NCBI RefSeq assembly: GCF_040683095.1
Contig: NZ_JBFBCI010000001.1
Span: forward strand, 310,001-374,000
DNA: 64,000 nt
Direction of reading: 5' to 3'
Source: Sphaerisporangium sp040683095
GTDB lineage: Bacteria; Actinomycetota; Actinomycetes; Streptosporangiales; Streptosporangiaceae
How positions within the stretch are numbered: the first letter of the stretch is position 1; every line of letters starts with the position of its first letter. The notes beneath the pieces were generated by a model. The model worked only from the letters and a program-made list of their open reading frames with translations, ran no database searches and was not told where the DNA came from. This document shows positions 50,744 through 58,690 of this stretch, one piece after another. The translations under genes and the position numbers were made by a program.

Positions 50744-50962
50744 GTGACCCGCCCGGTTCACTCAACCTCCCCGCTCCTCACCGTTCGTGCCGCCCTGATC
50801 TTGGGTCTGTCCCTGATCACGGGTGCGGCCGCTGGCGTCCTGACTTACTGGGTCACAGGCTCGGTCGCTGGGTCGATCCTGGGCGCGGGTGCCGCTACGG
50901 CGGGTGCGATCGGGCTGCTCAACCAGATCATCAGCAACACCACGAACGACAACGGTGACTAG
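50744..50962 (+). CDS. 72-aa two-helix membrane protein
   Basis: From GTG 50744: MTRPVHSTSPLLTVRAALILG, then two glycine/alanine-rich membrane segments (ALILGLSLITGAAAGVLTYWVTG and AGSILGAGAATAGAIGLLNQII), ending SNTTNDNGD. A GAGAGGA Shine-Dalgarno lies 8 nt upstream. The small-residue packing motifs (GxxxG, AxxxA) suggest helix oligomerisation. It resembles other short actinomycete proteins I recall beside HTH/coiled-coil regulators. A membrane effector or signalling peptide are both possible. Confidence 0.7.
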   Translation: MTRPVHSTSPLLTVRAALILGLSLITGAAAGVLTYWVTGSVAGSILGAGAATAGAIGLLNQIISNTTNDNGD

Positions 50963-51293
50963 CTAGGCGCCGTCAAGAACGACCCACAAGCCAACCCCTT
51001 TGAGGGCACGGCCTTTGCTAAGTCGGCTCATGGGAGGTGATGACTCCCAGGTCGAATACGACGCGGAACGAGGCGCTGGTGGACCTATCTCGGTTGCGTG
51101 GCTCGCTCCCACCTCGAAGGCACGGGTCCAGGATGTCGCTGGCGGTCCGTACAGCTGGAGAGTACAGCTACCTCTGCGGACTCGGCTGTACTCCGGGGAC
51201 GTGGGTGGACGGCAGGGTGGGACGTCAGTGATCCGCCCCCCTGTGGCCAGAAGGGCTGTGATGAGGCAAGATGAGGGCGCTAACTGCATAAGA
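50963..51293. other. 330-bp stretch upstream of the second TPP aptamer
   Basis: Short open frames exist (for example 51037-51231) but none has a recognisable domain or clear Shine-Dalgarno. A small direct repeat (GTACAGCTGGA, GTACAGCTACC) lies near 51150-51172. It probably contains the promoter for the riboswitch-permease transcript. Confidence 0.4.
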
Positions 51294-51386
51294 CAACGCG
51301 GGAGCTCGGGGGACCGGGCTGAGAGGGCAGCTACGCCGCTGCCGACCGCATGAACCTGTCCGGGTAATGCCGGCGTAGGGAGTGTG
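51294..51386 (+). promoter_or_regulatory. TPP riboswitch controlling the downstream permease
   Basis: A complete Thi-box: ACGCGGGAGCTCGGG, CCGGGCTGAGAGGGCAG, short P3 (CAGC...GCTG), CCGACCGCATGAACCTGTCCGGGTAATGCCGGCGT. Terminal ACGC/GCGT close P1. The Shine-Dalgarno TAGGGAG (51376-51382) follows directly, 6 nt from the permease ATG. Ligand binding should hide it and block translation, the usual TPP mechanism in high-GC bacteria. Confidence 0.93.
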
Positions 51387-51388
51387 CG

Positions 51389-52789
51389 ATGTCGTCCATC
51401 GTCGACGAAGTCCCTCTGACCCTCGACGAGGCTCCGCCGAAGACGCTGGGGGCGCTCGACCAGGGCGCGTTCTGGGCCAATCTCGGGGTCAGCCTGCTCG
51501 GCTTCTCCGGGGCGCTGTACCTGCTCGACCCGCTGGGCGGCCGGCCGCTGAGCCTGGCGGCGGCCGTTCTCGCGGCCGTCGTCGGCAGCCTCGTCGGCAC
51601 GGTGATGGTCGGTCTGGCGGCCGTTCCCGGGGCGCGTACCGGCGCCCCGGCGATGGTCCTGCTGCGCGGCCTGTTCGGCGTGCGGCTGTCGTACGTCCCG
51701 ACCGTGCTGAACATCGTGCAGATGCTCGGGTGGGGCGCCTTCGAGCTGTGGGTGATCGCCACCGCCGCCCAGGCCGTCTTCGGTGACGCGGTTCCGTACC
51801 AGGTCTGGGTACTGGCGGCGGGGGCGCTTACGATCGCGCTGACCATACGCCCGCTCGGGGCGATCCGGCTGCTGCGCCGGTTCGTGACGGCGGGCGTGGT
51901 GGTCGCCATGGTGTGGCTTGCCGTGGCGCTGCTGCGCGAGGGGCCCTCACTCGGCGCCGGGAGCTGGGACGCGTTCGCGCCCGCCGTCGACTACGTGATC
52001 GCGCTGTCGGTCTCGTGGGTCCCGGTCGCGGCCGACTACGCGCGGCACTCGCGCTCCAGCCGCGCGGCCTTCGGCGGCGTGGTCGGCGGGTACACGATCG
52101 CGCAGGTCGCGTGCCTGGTGATGGGCGTGCTCGCGCTGTCGCTGGTGGGCAACGACGCCGACCGGGTCTGGGAGGCGTTCGTGGCCGTGCCCCTCGGGGC
52201 CGTGTTCTTCGGCGTCCTGGTGCTGCGCGAGGCCGACCAGTCCTTCGCCAACGTGTACTCCACGGCGATGTCGCTGCAGAATCTGCTGCCCCGGGTGGAC
52301 CGGCGCGTCTTCTCGATCGGTGTCGGGGTGCTGACCACGGGCGTCGCCCTGTTCGTGAACGTCAACTCCTACGGGGCGTTCCTCGGCGTGATCGGCGCGG
52401 TGTTCGTCCCGATGTTCGCCGTCCTGGCCGTCGACTACTTCCTGCTCGGCGCGGCCGGCCGCTGGGACACCTCGGAGGACGCGCCCTCCCGGTGGCTGAT
52501 GATCGTGCCGTGGGTGCTGGGCTTCGTGGCGTACTGGCTTGTGACGGTGACGCCGACGGTGGGCTGGTGGGACGCGGCCTGGGCGGCGGTGCGCGACGCG
52601 ATCGGGTTGGCGCACCAGCCGTGGATGAACGCGGCGCTGGCGGCGTTCGTCGTCTCGGCGCTGGTCACGCTGGCGCTGGGCCCACTGGCGCGCCTTCGAG
52701 GCGCAGCAGGTGCTCCTTCGCGGCCGGCCCGCCGGCGTACCCCCCAAGATGCCCAGGCGCCTCGATCGCCCGGTGACACGGCACGATGA
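51389..52789 (+). CDS. cytX: Purine/cytosine-permease family transporter, likely thiamin-precursor (HMP) uptake
   Basis: A 466-aa NCS1 transporter with about twelve membrane helices. GAFWANLGVSLLGFSGALYLLDPLGG and the VPVAADYARHSRSSRAAFGGVVGGYT segment are characteristic. Regulation by a TPP riboswitch directly upstream points to a thiamin precursor, most likely hydroxymethylpyrimidine, as for CytX; cytosine is the alternative. The C-terminal 40 residues are Arg/Pro-rich and read antisense to the ogt 3' end (125-bp overlap), so the natural C-terminus may have been altered. Confidence 0.88.
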   Translation: MSSIVDEVPLTLDEAPPKTLGALDQGAFWANLGVSLLGFSGALYLLDPLGGRPLSLAAAVLAAVVGSLVGTVMVGLAAVPGARTGAPAMVLLRGLFGVRLSYVPTVLNIVQMLGWGAFELWVIATAAQAVFGDAVPYQVWVLAAGALTIALTIRPLGAIRLLRRFVTAGVVVAMVWLAVALLREGPSLGAGSWDAFAPAVDYVIALSVSWVPVAADYARHSRSSRAAFGGVVGGYTIAQVACLVMGVLALSLVGNDADRVWEAFVAVPLGAVFFGVLVLREADQSFANVYSTAMSLQNLLPRVDRRVFSIGVGVLTTGVALFVNVNSYGAFLGVIGAVFVPMFAVLAVDYFLLGAAGRWDTSEDAPSRWLMIVPWVLGFVAYWLVTVTPTVGWWDAAWAAVRDAIGLAHQPWMNAALAAFVVSALVTLALGPLARLRGAAGAPSRPARRRTPQDAQAPRSPGDTAR

Positions 52790-53243
52790 CGCACACCGGG
52801 TCGGCGGTCAGCGCGTTGCCGATGGCGCGCAACGCCTGCGGGCGGCCGATCCGGTCGGCGATCTCCTGATATGTCGTGACGCTGCCGTACGGCACCGCCA
52901 TCGTCATCTGGAGCACCGTGCGGGCGAACGGCGTGGCCAGCCGCAGGTCCACTGGGGTCGTGAACGCCCGCAGCCTGCCCGAGAAGTACGCGTCGAGCTC
53001 GCGGCGGATCGGGTCGAGGCGGCGGGGGTCGTTGCCGATGAACGTGCCGATCTCGCGGGAGACGCGCGCGAAGACGACGTGCTCGTCCTCGTAGCTGCAC
53101 GCGGCCACGCCGCGCGCGGTGACGGCGAGCGTCATGCGGCCGACGGGGGTGTCGGTCATGCCGAAGGCGATGTCGGGCGGGGTCTCGCCGACGTAGCCGG
53201 GAGAGGTCACCCGCACCAGGGCGTCGAGGTCACCTGTCGTCAT
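52665..53243 (-). CDS. ogt: Methylated-DNA-protein-cysteine S-methyltransferase
   Basis: A 192-aa protein. The C-terminal active-site domain has the PCHR motif in VCVIVPCHRAI with the methyl-accepting cysteine, preceded by VPYGSVTTYQEIADRIGRPQALRAIGNAL and followed by LGGYAGGPAAKEHLLRLEG. The N-terminal domain (DTPVGRMTLAVTARGVAACSYED) is the usual RNase-H-like part. It repairs O6-alkylguanine by suicidal transfer. Its 3' end overlaps the convergent permease gene by 125 bp. Confidence 0.95.
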   Translation of the reverse strand: MTTGDLDALVRVTSPGYVGETPPDIAFGMTDTPVGRMTLAVTARGVAACSYEDEHVVFARVSREIGTFIGNDPRRLDPIRRELDAYFSGRLRAFTTPVDLRLATPFARTVLQMTMAVPYGSVTTYQEIADRIGRPQALRAIGNALTADPVCVIVPCHRAIEAPGHLGGYAGGPAAKEHLLRLEGAPVGPAPA

Positions 53244-53497
53244 CGCCCCATCCCTCCCGGTCCCGCTACCGGCAGCGTAGCGGAGTGCGGCCTCCTACCG
53301 GCCACGACGTAGTTGGCGAAGTCCATGTCGCCCGGGTTCCGCCTGCTTTACCCGGGCCGGAGAGGGGGAGGAATGCTCCGGTGGCGAGCGAACCGGTCCC
53401 CCCGGCGTCCCCCGAGACCGCCCGGGACGGGCAATTGCGACTATTCGTACATCGAAAGTGCCAAGACGCGGCTGCGAAAACGGGCACGATGGGGGTC

Positions 53498-55384
53498 ATG
53501 AGTGACGACAGGGTAGAGAATGCCGATGAAGGCTTTGCTCGCGCTGTCCTCGCGAGCGCGGCGGACGCCGTCGTGGCGCTCGACCGCGACCTCAACATCC
53601 TGATGTGGAACCCCGCCGCGGAGCGGCTCTTCGGCTTCGCCGCGGCCGACGTCACCGGGCGCAGGGTGCCGCTCGTCCCGGACGAGCTGGTGGCCGAGCA
53701 CCACGCGGTCCTGGAACGGGTCCGCACCGGCGGTCCCGTCTCGCTGCGCACCAGGCGCTGCCACCGCGACGGCGCGCTCGTGGACGTCCGCGTGGACATC
53801 AGCGCCCTGCGCGCCGAGTCCGGCGCCCTGCTCGGGTACGTCACCGTCTACCACCCCGTCGCCAACGACTCGGTCGCCCGCGAGCGCGGCGCGCGCAGGG
53901 CCAGGCTGGTGCGGCGGCTCACCGACGTCGTGGCCGACATCAACGCCGAGCTGGAGCTGCCGTCCGTCCTCGACCGCATCGCCGCGAGCCTCACCGAGCT
54001 GACCGGCGCCGACGCGGGCGGCTTCGTGCTGATCGAGGACGACCGCCTGCGCCTGGTCAGCGCGCACGGGCTTCCCGGGAGGCTGAAGGGCGCCACGGCC
54101 GACCTGCGCAGCAGCCTCGTCGGCAAACTGCTGCGCACCGGCAAGACCGTGCTGCTGGAGACGGGCGACCAGGCGGCGCTGGACGAGCTGATCTGGTCGG
54201 AGCTGCCCGGCCTGCACACGATCGCGCTCGGCGTCGCCGCGGTGGGCGGGCGTCCGTACGGGGCGCTGTACGCGCTGTTCGCCGAGGGGACGGCCGGGCA
54301 CATCGAGCTGGAGCTGCTCGAACTGCTCGCCGGGCACGCGGGCATCGCCCTCGGCAACGCGATGGCCTACCAGGACGTCGTCCGGCAGCGGGCGCACGAG
54401 CGCGCGGTCGTGGACGCCAGCGCCGACGGCATCGCGGTGCTCGACGACCGCGGGCGCGTCCGGCAGTGGAACCCCGCGGCCGAGGAGCTCACCGGCGTGC
54501 GCGCAGCCCAGGTGATCGGCGGGCCCCCGCCGTTCCCGCTGCCCGACCCGGGCGAGAAGCTCACGACGCAGCTTTCGTCCGGGCGCTGGCTGGACGTGGT
54601 GAGCGCCGAGATCATCGAGACCGGCGAGATCGTGGTGGATTTCCGCGACGTCACCCGGGCCAAGGAGCTGGAGGAGGCCAAGGACCTGTTCCTCGCCACC
54701 ACCAGCCACGAGCTGCGCACCCCGATCACCGTCGTCCAGGGGTTCGCCGGCACTTTGGACGCGCGCTGGGACAAGCTGTCGGACGTCGAGCGGCGCTCGG
54801 CGGTACGGACCATCGCGGAGCGGTCGCGGGCGCTCGGCCAGCTCATGGACCACCTGCTGCTCGGATCGCGGTCGGGCGCCGACGAGCTGAAGGTGCGCGT
54901 CGAGAGCTTCGACCTCGGCGAGCGGGCGCGGGTGGCCACGCTCGGGCTGCCGGTGCTGTCCGACCGGCACCGCGTGGAGATCGACATCCCCGTCGACCTG
55001 CCGTGGGTGGACGGGGACGCGCTGGCCACCGACATACTGCTCGGCCAGCTTCTGGAGAACGCGTTCAAGTACTCGCCGGACGGCGGGCTGATCCGGGTGC
55101 TGGCGTGGCCGGAGTCCGACCGGGTCGTCCTCGTCGTGGACGACGAGGGGGTCGGCATCGCGCCGGGCGACCGCGAGCGGGTGTTCGATCGGTTCGTCCA
55201 GGCCGACAGCGGCGACCGCCGGAGGTTCGGCGGCGTCGGGCTCGGGCTTTACATCGCCAGGAACCTCGCGCGCGCCCAGGGAGGCGAGGTCACCGCGCAT
55301 CCCCGGCCCGGCGGAGGCACGCGAATGCGTTTCGTTCTGCGTACCGCGCCCGCCTATATCGGATCCGACACACCGAACCGGTAA
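53498..55384 (+). CDS. PAS-GAF-PAS sensor histidine kinase
   Basis: About 628 aa; ATG 53498 is chosen, ATG 53489 is in frame. PAS 1 about 15-130 (AVVALDRDLNILMWNPAAERLFGF). GAF about 140-300 (TDVVADINAELELPSVLDRIAASLTELTGADAGGFVL). PAS 2 about 315-410 (ADGIAVLDDRGRVRQWNPAAEELTG). HisKA with phospho-histidine ATTSHELRTPITVVQGFAG. HATPase: ENAFKYSPDGG, VDDEGVGIAPGDRERVFDRF and GGVGLGLYIARNLARAQGG. There are no membrane helices, so it senses cytosolic signals such as redox or small ligands. No response regulator is adjacent. The next gene encodes an isolated ATPase domain. Confidence 0.94.
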   Translation: MSDDRVENADEGFARAVLASAADAVVALDRDLNILMWNPAAERLFGFAAADVTGRRVPLVPDELVAEHHAVLERVRTGGPVSLRTRRCHRDGALVDVRVDISALRAESGALLGYVTVYHPVANDSVARERGARRARLVRRLTDVVADINAELELPSVLDRIAASLTELTGADAGGFVLIEDDRLRLVSAHGLPGRLKGATADLRSSLVGKLLRTGKTVLLETGDQAALDELIWSELPGLHTIALGVAAVGGRPYGALYALFAEGTAGHIELELLELLAGHAGIALGNAMAYQDVVRQRAHERAVVDASADGIAVLDDRGRVRQWNPAAEELTGVRAAQVIGGPPPFPLPDPGEKLTTQLSSGRWLDVVSAEIIETGEIVVDFRDVTRAKELEEAKDLFLATTSHELRTPITVVQGFAGTLDARWDKLSDVERRSAVRTIAERSRALGQLMDHLLLGSRSGADELKVRVESFDLGERARVATLGLPVLSDRHRVEIDIPVDLPWVDGDALATDILLGQLLENAFKYSPDGGLIRVLAWPESDRVVLVVDDEGVGIAPGDRERVFDRFVQADSGDRRRFGGVGLGLYIARNLARAQGGEVTAHPRPGGGTRMRFVLRTAPAYIGSDTPNR

Positions 55385-55398
55385 CGAGCCGGTAACGG

Positions 55399-55971
55399 AT
55401 GAATGCGTCTAGTGTCGTTTCTGCACAAGCAATGATCGCCACGCGGTTTCCACAACCTTCGATCGGGGCATTTCGGTCGTACTGGGATGTGTTTTCCTCA
55501 GGGGGAAATGCAGGAGAACGGGGAAGTGAGGGCGTCGTGCTGTTGCCGTATGCGCCGACCAGCGTCGCCGTCGCACGCCAGCGTCTCAGCGCCGATCTCG
55601 AGCAGTGCGGGGTGTTCGCCGCCGCCATAGAGGACGCCGTCCTTGTGGTGAGCGAACTGCTGAGCAATGCGCTCCGTCACGCCCATCCGCTCCCATCGGG
55701 CCAGATCATGGCCACATGGGACTGGGCGGACGACCACCTCGAGGTCACGGTGAGTGACGGGGGAGCGGCCACGGAGCCCCGCGCGGGGCGGCCGGCACTC
55801 TCGTCGCTCGGCGGGCGAGGGCTCGGGATCGTCGAGTTTCTCGCGGAGCGCTGGGGTGTGCGGCACGACGGAGACATGACGACGGTATGGGCGGTTCTCC
55901 ATGCCCCGGTCGTGATCCTTAATTCACAACTGAGGACACCCGAAATAGGGGCCCTACGCGAGTGTGGCTAG
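55399..55971 (+). CDS. ATP-binding protein, RsbW-like
   Basis: A 190-aa protein; ATG 55399 is used, but the conserved part begins about residue 45 (VVLLPYAPTSVAVARQRLSADL), so a downstream GTG start is possible. HATPase_c_2 motifs: VVSELLSNALRHAHPL (N box), VTVSDGGAATEP (G1) and LGGRGLGIVEFLAERWGV (G2). It probably phosphorylates or binds an anti-anti-sigma partner; a STAS protein lies about 5 kb away. It starts 15 nt after the histidine kinase stop. Its 3' end overlaps the convergent arginine deiminase gene by 53 bp. Confidence 0.88.
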   Translation: MNASSVVSAQAMIATRFPQPSIGAFRSYWDVFSSGGNAGERGSEGVVLLPYAPTSVAVARQRLSADLEQCGVFAAAIEDAVLVVSELLSNALRHAHPLPSGQIMATWDWADDHLEVTVSDGGAATEPRAGRPALSSLGGRGLGIVEFLAERWGVRHDGDMTTVWAVLHAPVVILNSQLRTPEIGALRECG

Positions 55972-57178
55972 ACGGTCCCTGATAGGGCCCTGCTGATAGG
56001 GCCCTGCTGATAGGGCACGACATGCACCGCGGACCACCCCGTCCGCTGCCGAGTTCGCTACCCGCAATTCGGATGACCTTGACGCCCGCGGCCTCCAGAC
56101 GGGCGTTCGTCTCCACATTGCGCTCGTAGGCGACCGCCACGCGCGGCGCCAGGGCCAGGGTGTTGTTCCCGTCGTCCCACTGCTCGCGCTCGGCCGTGAC
56201 GGGGTCCAGGCCGGTGTCGATGACCTTCACCCGCTCGATCCCCATCGCCTGCGCCGCCGCCTCCAGGAACGGGCGCGGCTCGAAGACGCGCAGCTCCCCG
56301 TTCTCCATCGACGTCACCGTGTACGCCTGGAGCGAATAGGCGACCGGCGGGTACATGACCACGGTGTCCACGTCGACCATCGTGCAGATGGTGTCGAGGT
56401 GCATGGTGGCCCGCCGCTGGGCGACCGGCACGGCCAGCACGGTGTGCGCGAGCCCCGCAGCGAAGACCCGGCGGCACAGGCGCTCCACGCCCGCGGGCGT
56501 CGTACGCTCCCCGGTGCCCACCGCGATCACCCCCGGGCCCATCAGCAGCACGTCGCCGCCCTCCACGTGCTCCAGCCACGGCTCGTACAGGTGCTCGGTG
56601 CCGGCGAAGCGGGGGTGGTGGGTGTAGATCAGCCGGGTGAGCATGCTCTCGCGCGTACGGGCCGGCATGGCGAGGCTGGTCACGGCGACCTTGTCGCCGA
56701 TCCACACGCTGGAGTCGCGGGTGAACAGCAGGTTGGGCAGCGGGTCGACGACGAAGTCGTGCCGGTCCAGCAGCTCGTACACCAGGCCGCGGCCGGTCTT
56801 CAGCTCCTCGCGGGCGAGGCCCGCGATCAGCGTCTGGGCGAGCTGCTCGGGGTCGAGGTCGAACAGGTGCCGCCGGGTCAGCTCGGCGAGCCGGTCGCCG
56901 AGCTGGCGCTCCTGGAGCACGGCGGGGACGATCTCCTCGCGCGCCGCCTCGTACTCCAGCGTGTCCTGCAGCAGTTCGGTGAGGTAGAGCACCTCGACCC
57001 CGTGCTCGCGGAGGGCCTCGGCGAACGCGTCGTGCTCCTCCTGGGCCCTGCCCACCCAGGGGATCGAGTCGAAGAGCAGTTTGTCGTTGTTGCGGGGCGT
57101 CAGCCGCTTGAGTTCGGGGCCCGGCCGGTGGAGGAGCACCGTCTCCAGGCGTCCGACCTCGCTGTCGGCACCGTTCAT
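55919..57178 (-). CDS. arcA: Arginine deiminase with an extended C-terminus
   Basis: A 419-aa enzyme converting arginine to citrulline and ammonia. Landmarks: LETVLLHRPGPELKRLTPRNNDKLLFD, PNLLFTRDSSVWIG, EGGDVLLMGPGVIAVGTGERT, HLDTICTMVDVD, and the catalytic cysteine region GRGGPRCMSCPISR. Family members normally end just after CPIxR. Here about 25 more residues follow, encoded through a 14-bp tandem repeat and then antisense to the ATPase gene. No arcB/arcC partners are visible, so a full deiminase pathway is not shown. ATG 57178 gives the standard N-terminus. Confidence 0.93.
   Translation of the reverse strand: MNGADSEVGRLETVLLHRPGPELKRLTPRNNDKLLFDSIPWVGRAQEEHDAFAEALREHGVEVLYLTELLQDTLEYEAAREEIVPAVLQERQLGDRLAELTRRHLFDLDPEQLAQTLIAGLAREELKTGRGLVYELLDRHDFVVDPLPNLLFTRDSSVWIGDKVAVTSLAMPARTRESMLTRLIYTHHPRFAGTEHLYEPWLEHVEGGDVLLMGPGVIAVGTGERTTPAGVERLCRRVFAAGLAHTVLAVPVAQRRATMHLDTICTMVDVDTVVMYPPVAYSLQAYTVTSMENGELRVFEPRPFLEAAAQAMGIERVKVIDTGLDPVTAEREQWDDGNNTLALAPRVAVAYERNVETNARLEAAGVKVIRIAGSELGSGRGGPRCMSCPISRALSAGPYQGPSSHTRVGPLFRVSSVVN
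55977..56016. repeat. 14-bp tandem repeat in the arcA 3' end
   Basis: GATAGGGCCCTGCT occurs at 55981-55994 and 55995-56008, then a partial GATAGGGC to 56016, preceded by TCCCT. The period of 14 is not a multiple of three. It encodes the residues just after CPISR of ArcA in reverse, so copy-number change would shift the reading frame. Confidence 0.85.
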
Positions 57179-57261
57179 GGCTCGCCCCCCGTTCTCGCCT
57201 GAGCACTTCCGACATTCAACCGTAATGGTGGACAAGACCCCGGCAGGCAGGGGAGGTGGGG

Positions 57262-57927
57262 TCAGGCGGCCTTCGGGTACAGGACCGCCCGCTCCGCCGC
57301 CGACCACGCGGTGCTGACCAGCAGGTACAGCCCGGCGGCCAAGGGAAGGAACGCGGCGGCGAGGATCGTGCCGAACGGCAGCAGCCGGAGCAGGCGCGGC
57401 TGGACCTCGCCCATGCGCCGCGAGGTCACGTACGCCAGCACCGCCAGCAGCGCGAACAGCCCCAGGAAGACCAGCGCGGGCGCGCCGAACAGGCCGCCGC
57501 CCGCCACCGCGGCGGCGAAGTGCTCGCCCAGCGGCACGCCGAGGGCGCTCTGGGCGAGCAGAAGGTTCGGGTGCCCGGCGATCGTGGCCGACACGAACAC
57601 GCGGTAGGCGATCATGAAGAACGGCGCCTGGGCGAGCGCGGGGCCGATGCCCGCGAACGCGGACGTCCCCTCCGCCGCGTAGAGCTTGGAGGTCTCGCGG
57701 TAGAGGCGCTCGGGGTCGCGCGCGTACCGCTTGCGCAGCGCCTGGACCTTCGGCGCCAGGCGCAGGCGGATCCTTGCCGCCCTCGCCTGCCGGACGGCGA
57801 GCGGCAGCAGGAGCAGGCGCACGGCCAGGGTGAACAGGATGATGGCGAGCGCCGCGCCGGTGAGAGACGCGAGGGAGTCGATGAGCCGGTAGGCGGAGCC
57901 GAGCACGGCGTCGTAAATCGCGGACAT
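57262..57927 (-). CDS. YidC/Oxa1-family membrane insertase (YidC2-like)
   Basis: A 221-aa protein. MSAIYDAVLGSAYRLIDSLASL precedes a hydrophobic segment (AALAIILFTLAVRLLLLPLAVRQARAARIRLRLAPKVQALRKRY). That is the conserved Oxa1 helix with its cytosolic basic coiled region and an in-membrane arginine. TSAFAGIGPALAQAPFFMIAYRVF and further helices follow. It is shorter than the main YidC and probably an auxiliary insertase. The two small membrane-protein genes upstream on the same strand likely form an operon with it. Confidence 0.9.
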   Translation of the reverse strand: MSAIYDAVLGSAYRLIDSLASLTGAALAIILFTLAVRLLLLPLAVRQARAARIRLRLAPKVQALRKRYARDPERLYRETSKLYAAEGTSAFAGIGPALAQAPFFMIAYRVFVSATIAGHPNLLLAQSALGVPLGEHFAAAVAGGGLFGAPALVFLGLFALLAVLAYVTSRRMGEVQPRLLRLLPFGTILAAAFLPLAAGLYLLVSTAWSAAERAVLYPKAA

Positions 57928-58026
57928 GCTGGAACAGAGCCCCTTCGTCGGGTTCGTCTGATTTGAACGGACATGACGAAAGCGCCCGCCAGGACACCCG
58001 GGCACGGCGACGGCCGTACGGGATCG

Positions 58027-58296
58027 CTAGACGGGCGCGGGGCCTGCGGATGGTGCTCTGGGCCTCGGGCGGCCGGCCGTGTCCGGGTGGCACAGCCGGA
58101 CGAACACCGGGCGCGCGGCGCGTGAACGGCCCGCGGCGGTGTGCGCGACGGCGGGGACGAACGCCGGCCGTCCGAGGGCCCAGGCGAGGACGAGAAGGGT
58201 GACCCCCACGAGACCGACGGCCGTCAGCGCCGCCGGGCCCGAATGCCCGGCGACGAGCTGCGCGAGCAGCGCGAAGGTCGCGTGGAAGGGGGTCAT
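58027..58296 (-). CDS. Small membrane protein, DUF6412-like
   Basis: An 89-aa product: MTPFHATFALLAQLVAGHSGP, one or two hydrophobic segments (ALTAVGLVGVTLLVLAWALG), then RPAFVPAVAHTAAGRSRAARPVFVRLCHPDTAGRPRPRAPS. The CHPDxxGRxRPRAP ending and position next to an auxiliary YidC match the DUF6412 family as I recall it. It starts one base after the upstream small gene's stop. The function is unknown; a helper of the insertase is possible. Confidence 0.75.
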   Translation of the reverse strand: MTPFHATFALLAQLVAGHSGPAALTAVGLVGVTLLVLAWALGRPAFVPAVAHTAAGRSRAARPVFVRLCHPDTAGRPRPRAPSAGPAPV

Positions 58297-58297
58297 C

Positions 58298-58465
58298 TCA
58301 CTTCGAGAGCTTGCTCACCAGGGTGATCGCCGCGAAGACCGCGAGGCCGATGAGGCCGACGACCAGCAGGATCTTGAAGATCCCGAAGATGGTCGGGATC
58401 AGGAGTCCGAACACTACGTAGAGTGCCAGGACGACTCCGAGAACGGAAAGCACGATGCGGGCCAT
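58298..58465 (-). CDS. 55-aa membrane protein
   Basis: From ATG 58465 (an upstream in-frame ATG at 58516 is less likely). It begins MARIVLSVLGVVLALYVVFGLL and is nearly all hydrophobic (IPTIFGIFKILLVVGLIGLAVFAAITLVSKLSK), giving two helices. It lies directly before the DUF6412-like gene. No function known. Confidence 0.65.
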   Translation of the reverse strand: MARIVLSVLGVVLALYVVFGLLIPTIFGIFKILLVVGLIGLAVFAAITLVSKLSK

Positions 58466-58690
58466 ATCCAGAAGGTACGTCGCGGCGCGCCCGGCTGCGA
58501 GCGAATGCCCGATCATAGATGGAGATCGTGACTTTTCCGTCGGCGCGTCGTCCTTTCGCGGGAAACGGCCTGGTGCTTCTTCTTACGAAGTGATGACGTG
58601 GCCTACGAAGGGGTGCCGCGGGTGCCGCTCGTCCCGATTGAAGCGATAATTTGTGACAAATCGGGCATAGTGGAGGGCTAAAGATTGAAC

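Noticed and set aside
55919..58093. A single long protein covering arginine deiminase and yidC
   Set aside because: The N-terminal part is an out-of-frame reading of yidC. The true deiminase starts at ATG 57178.
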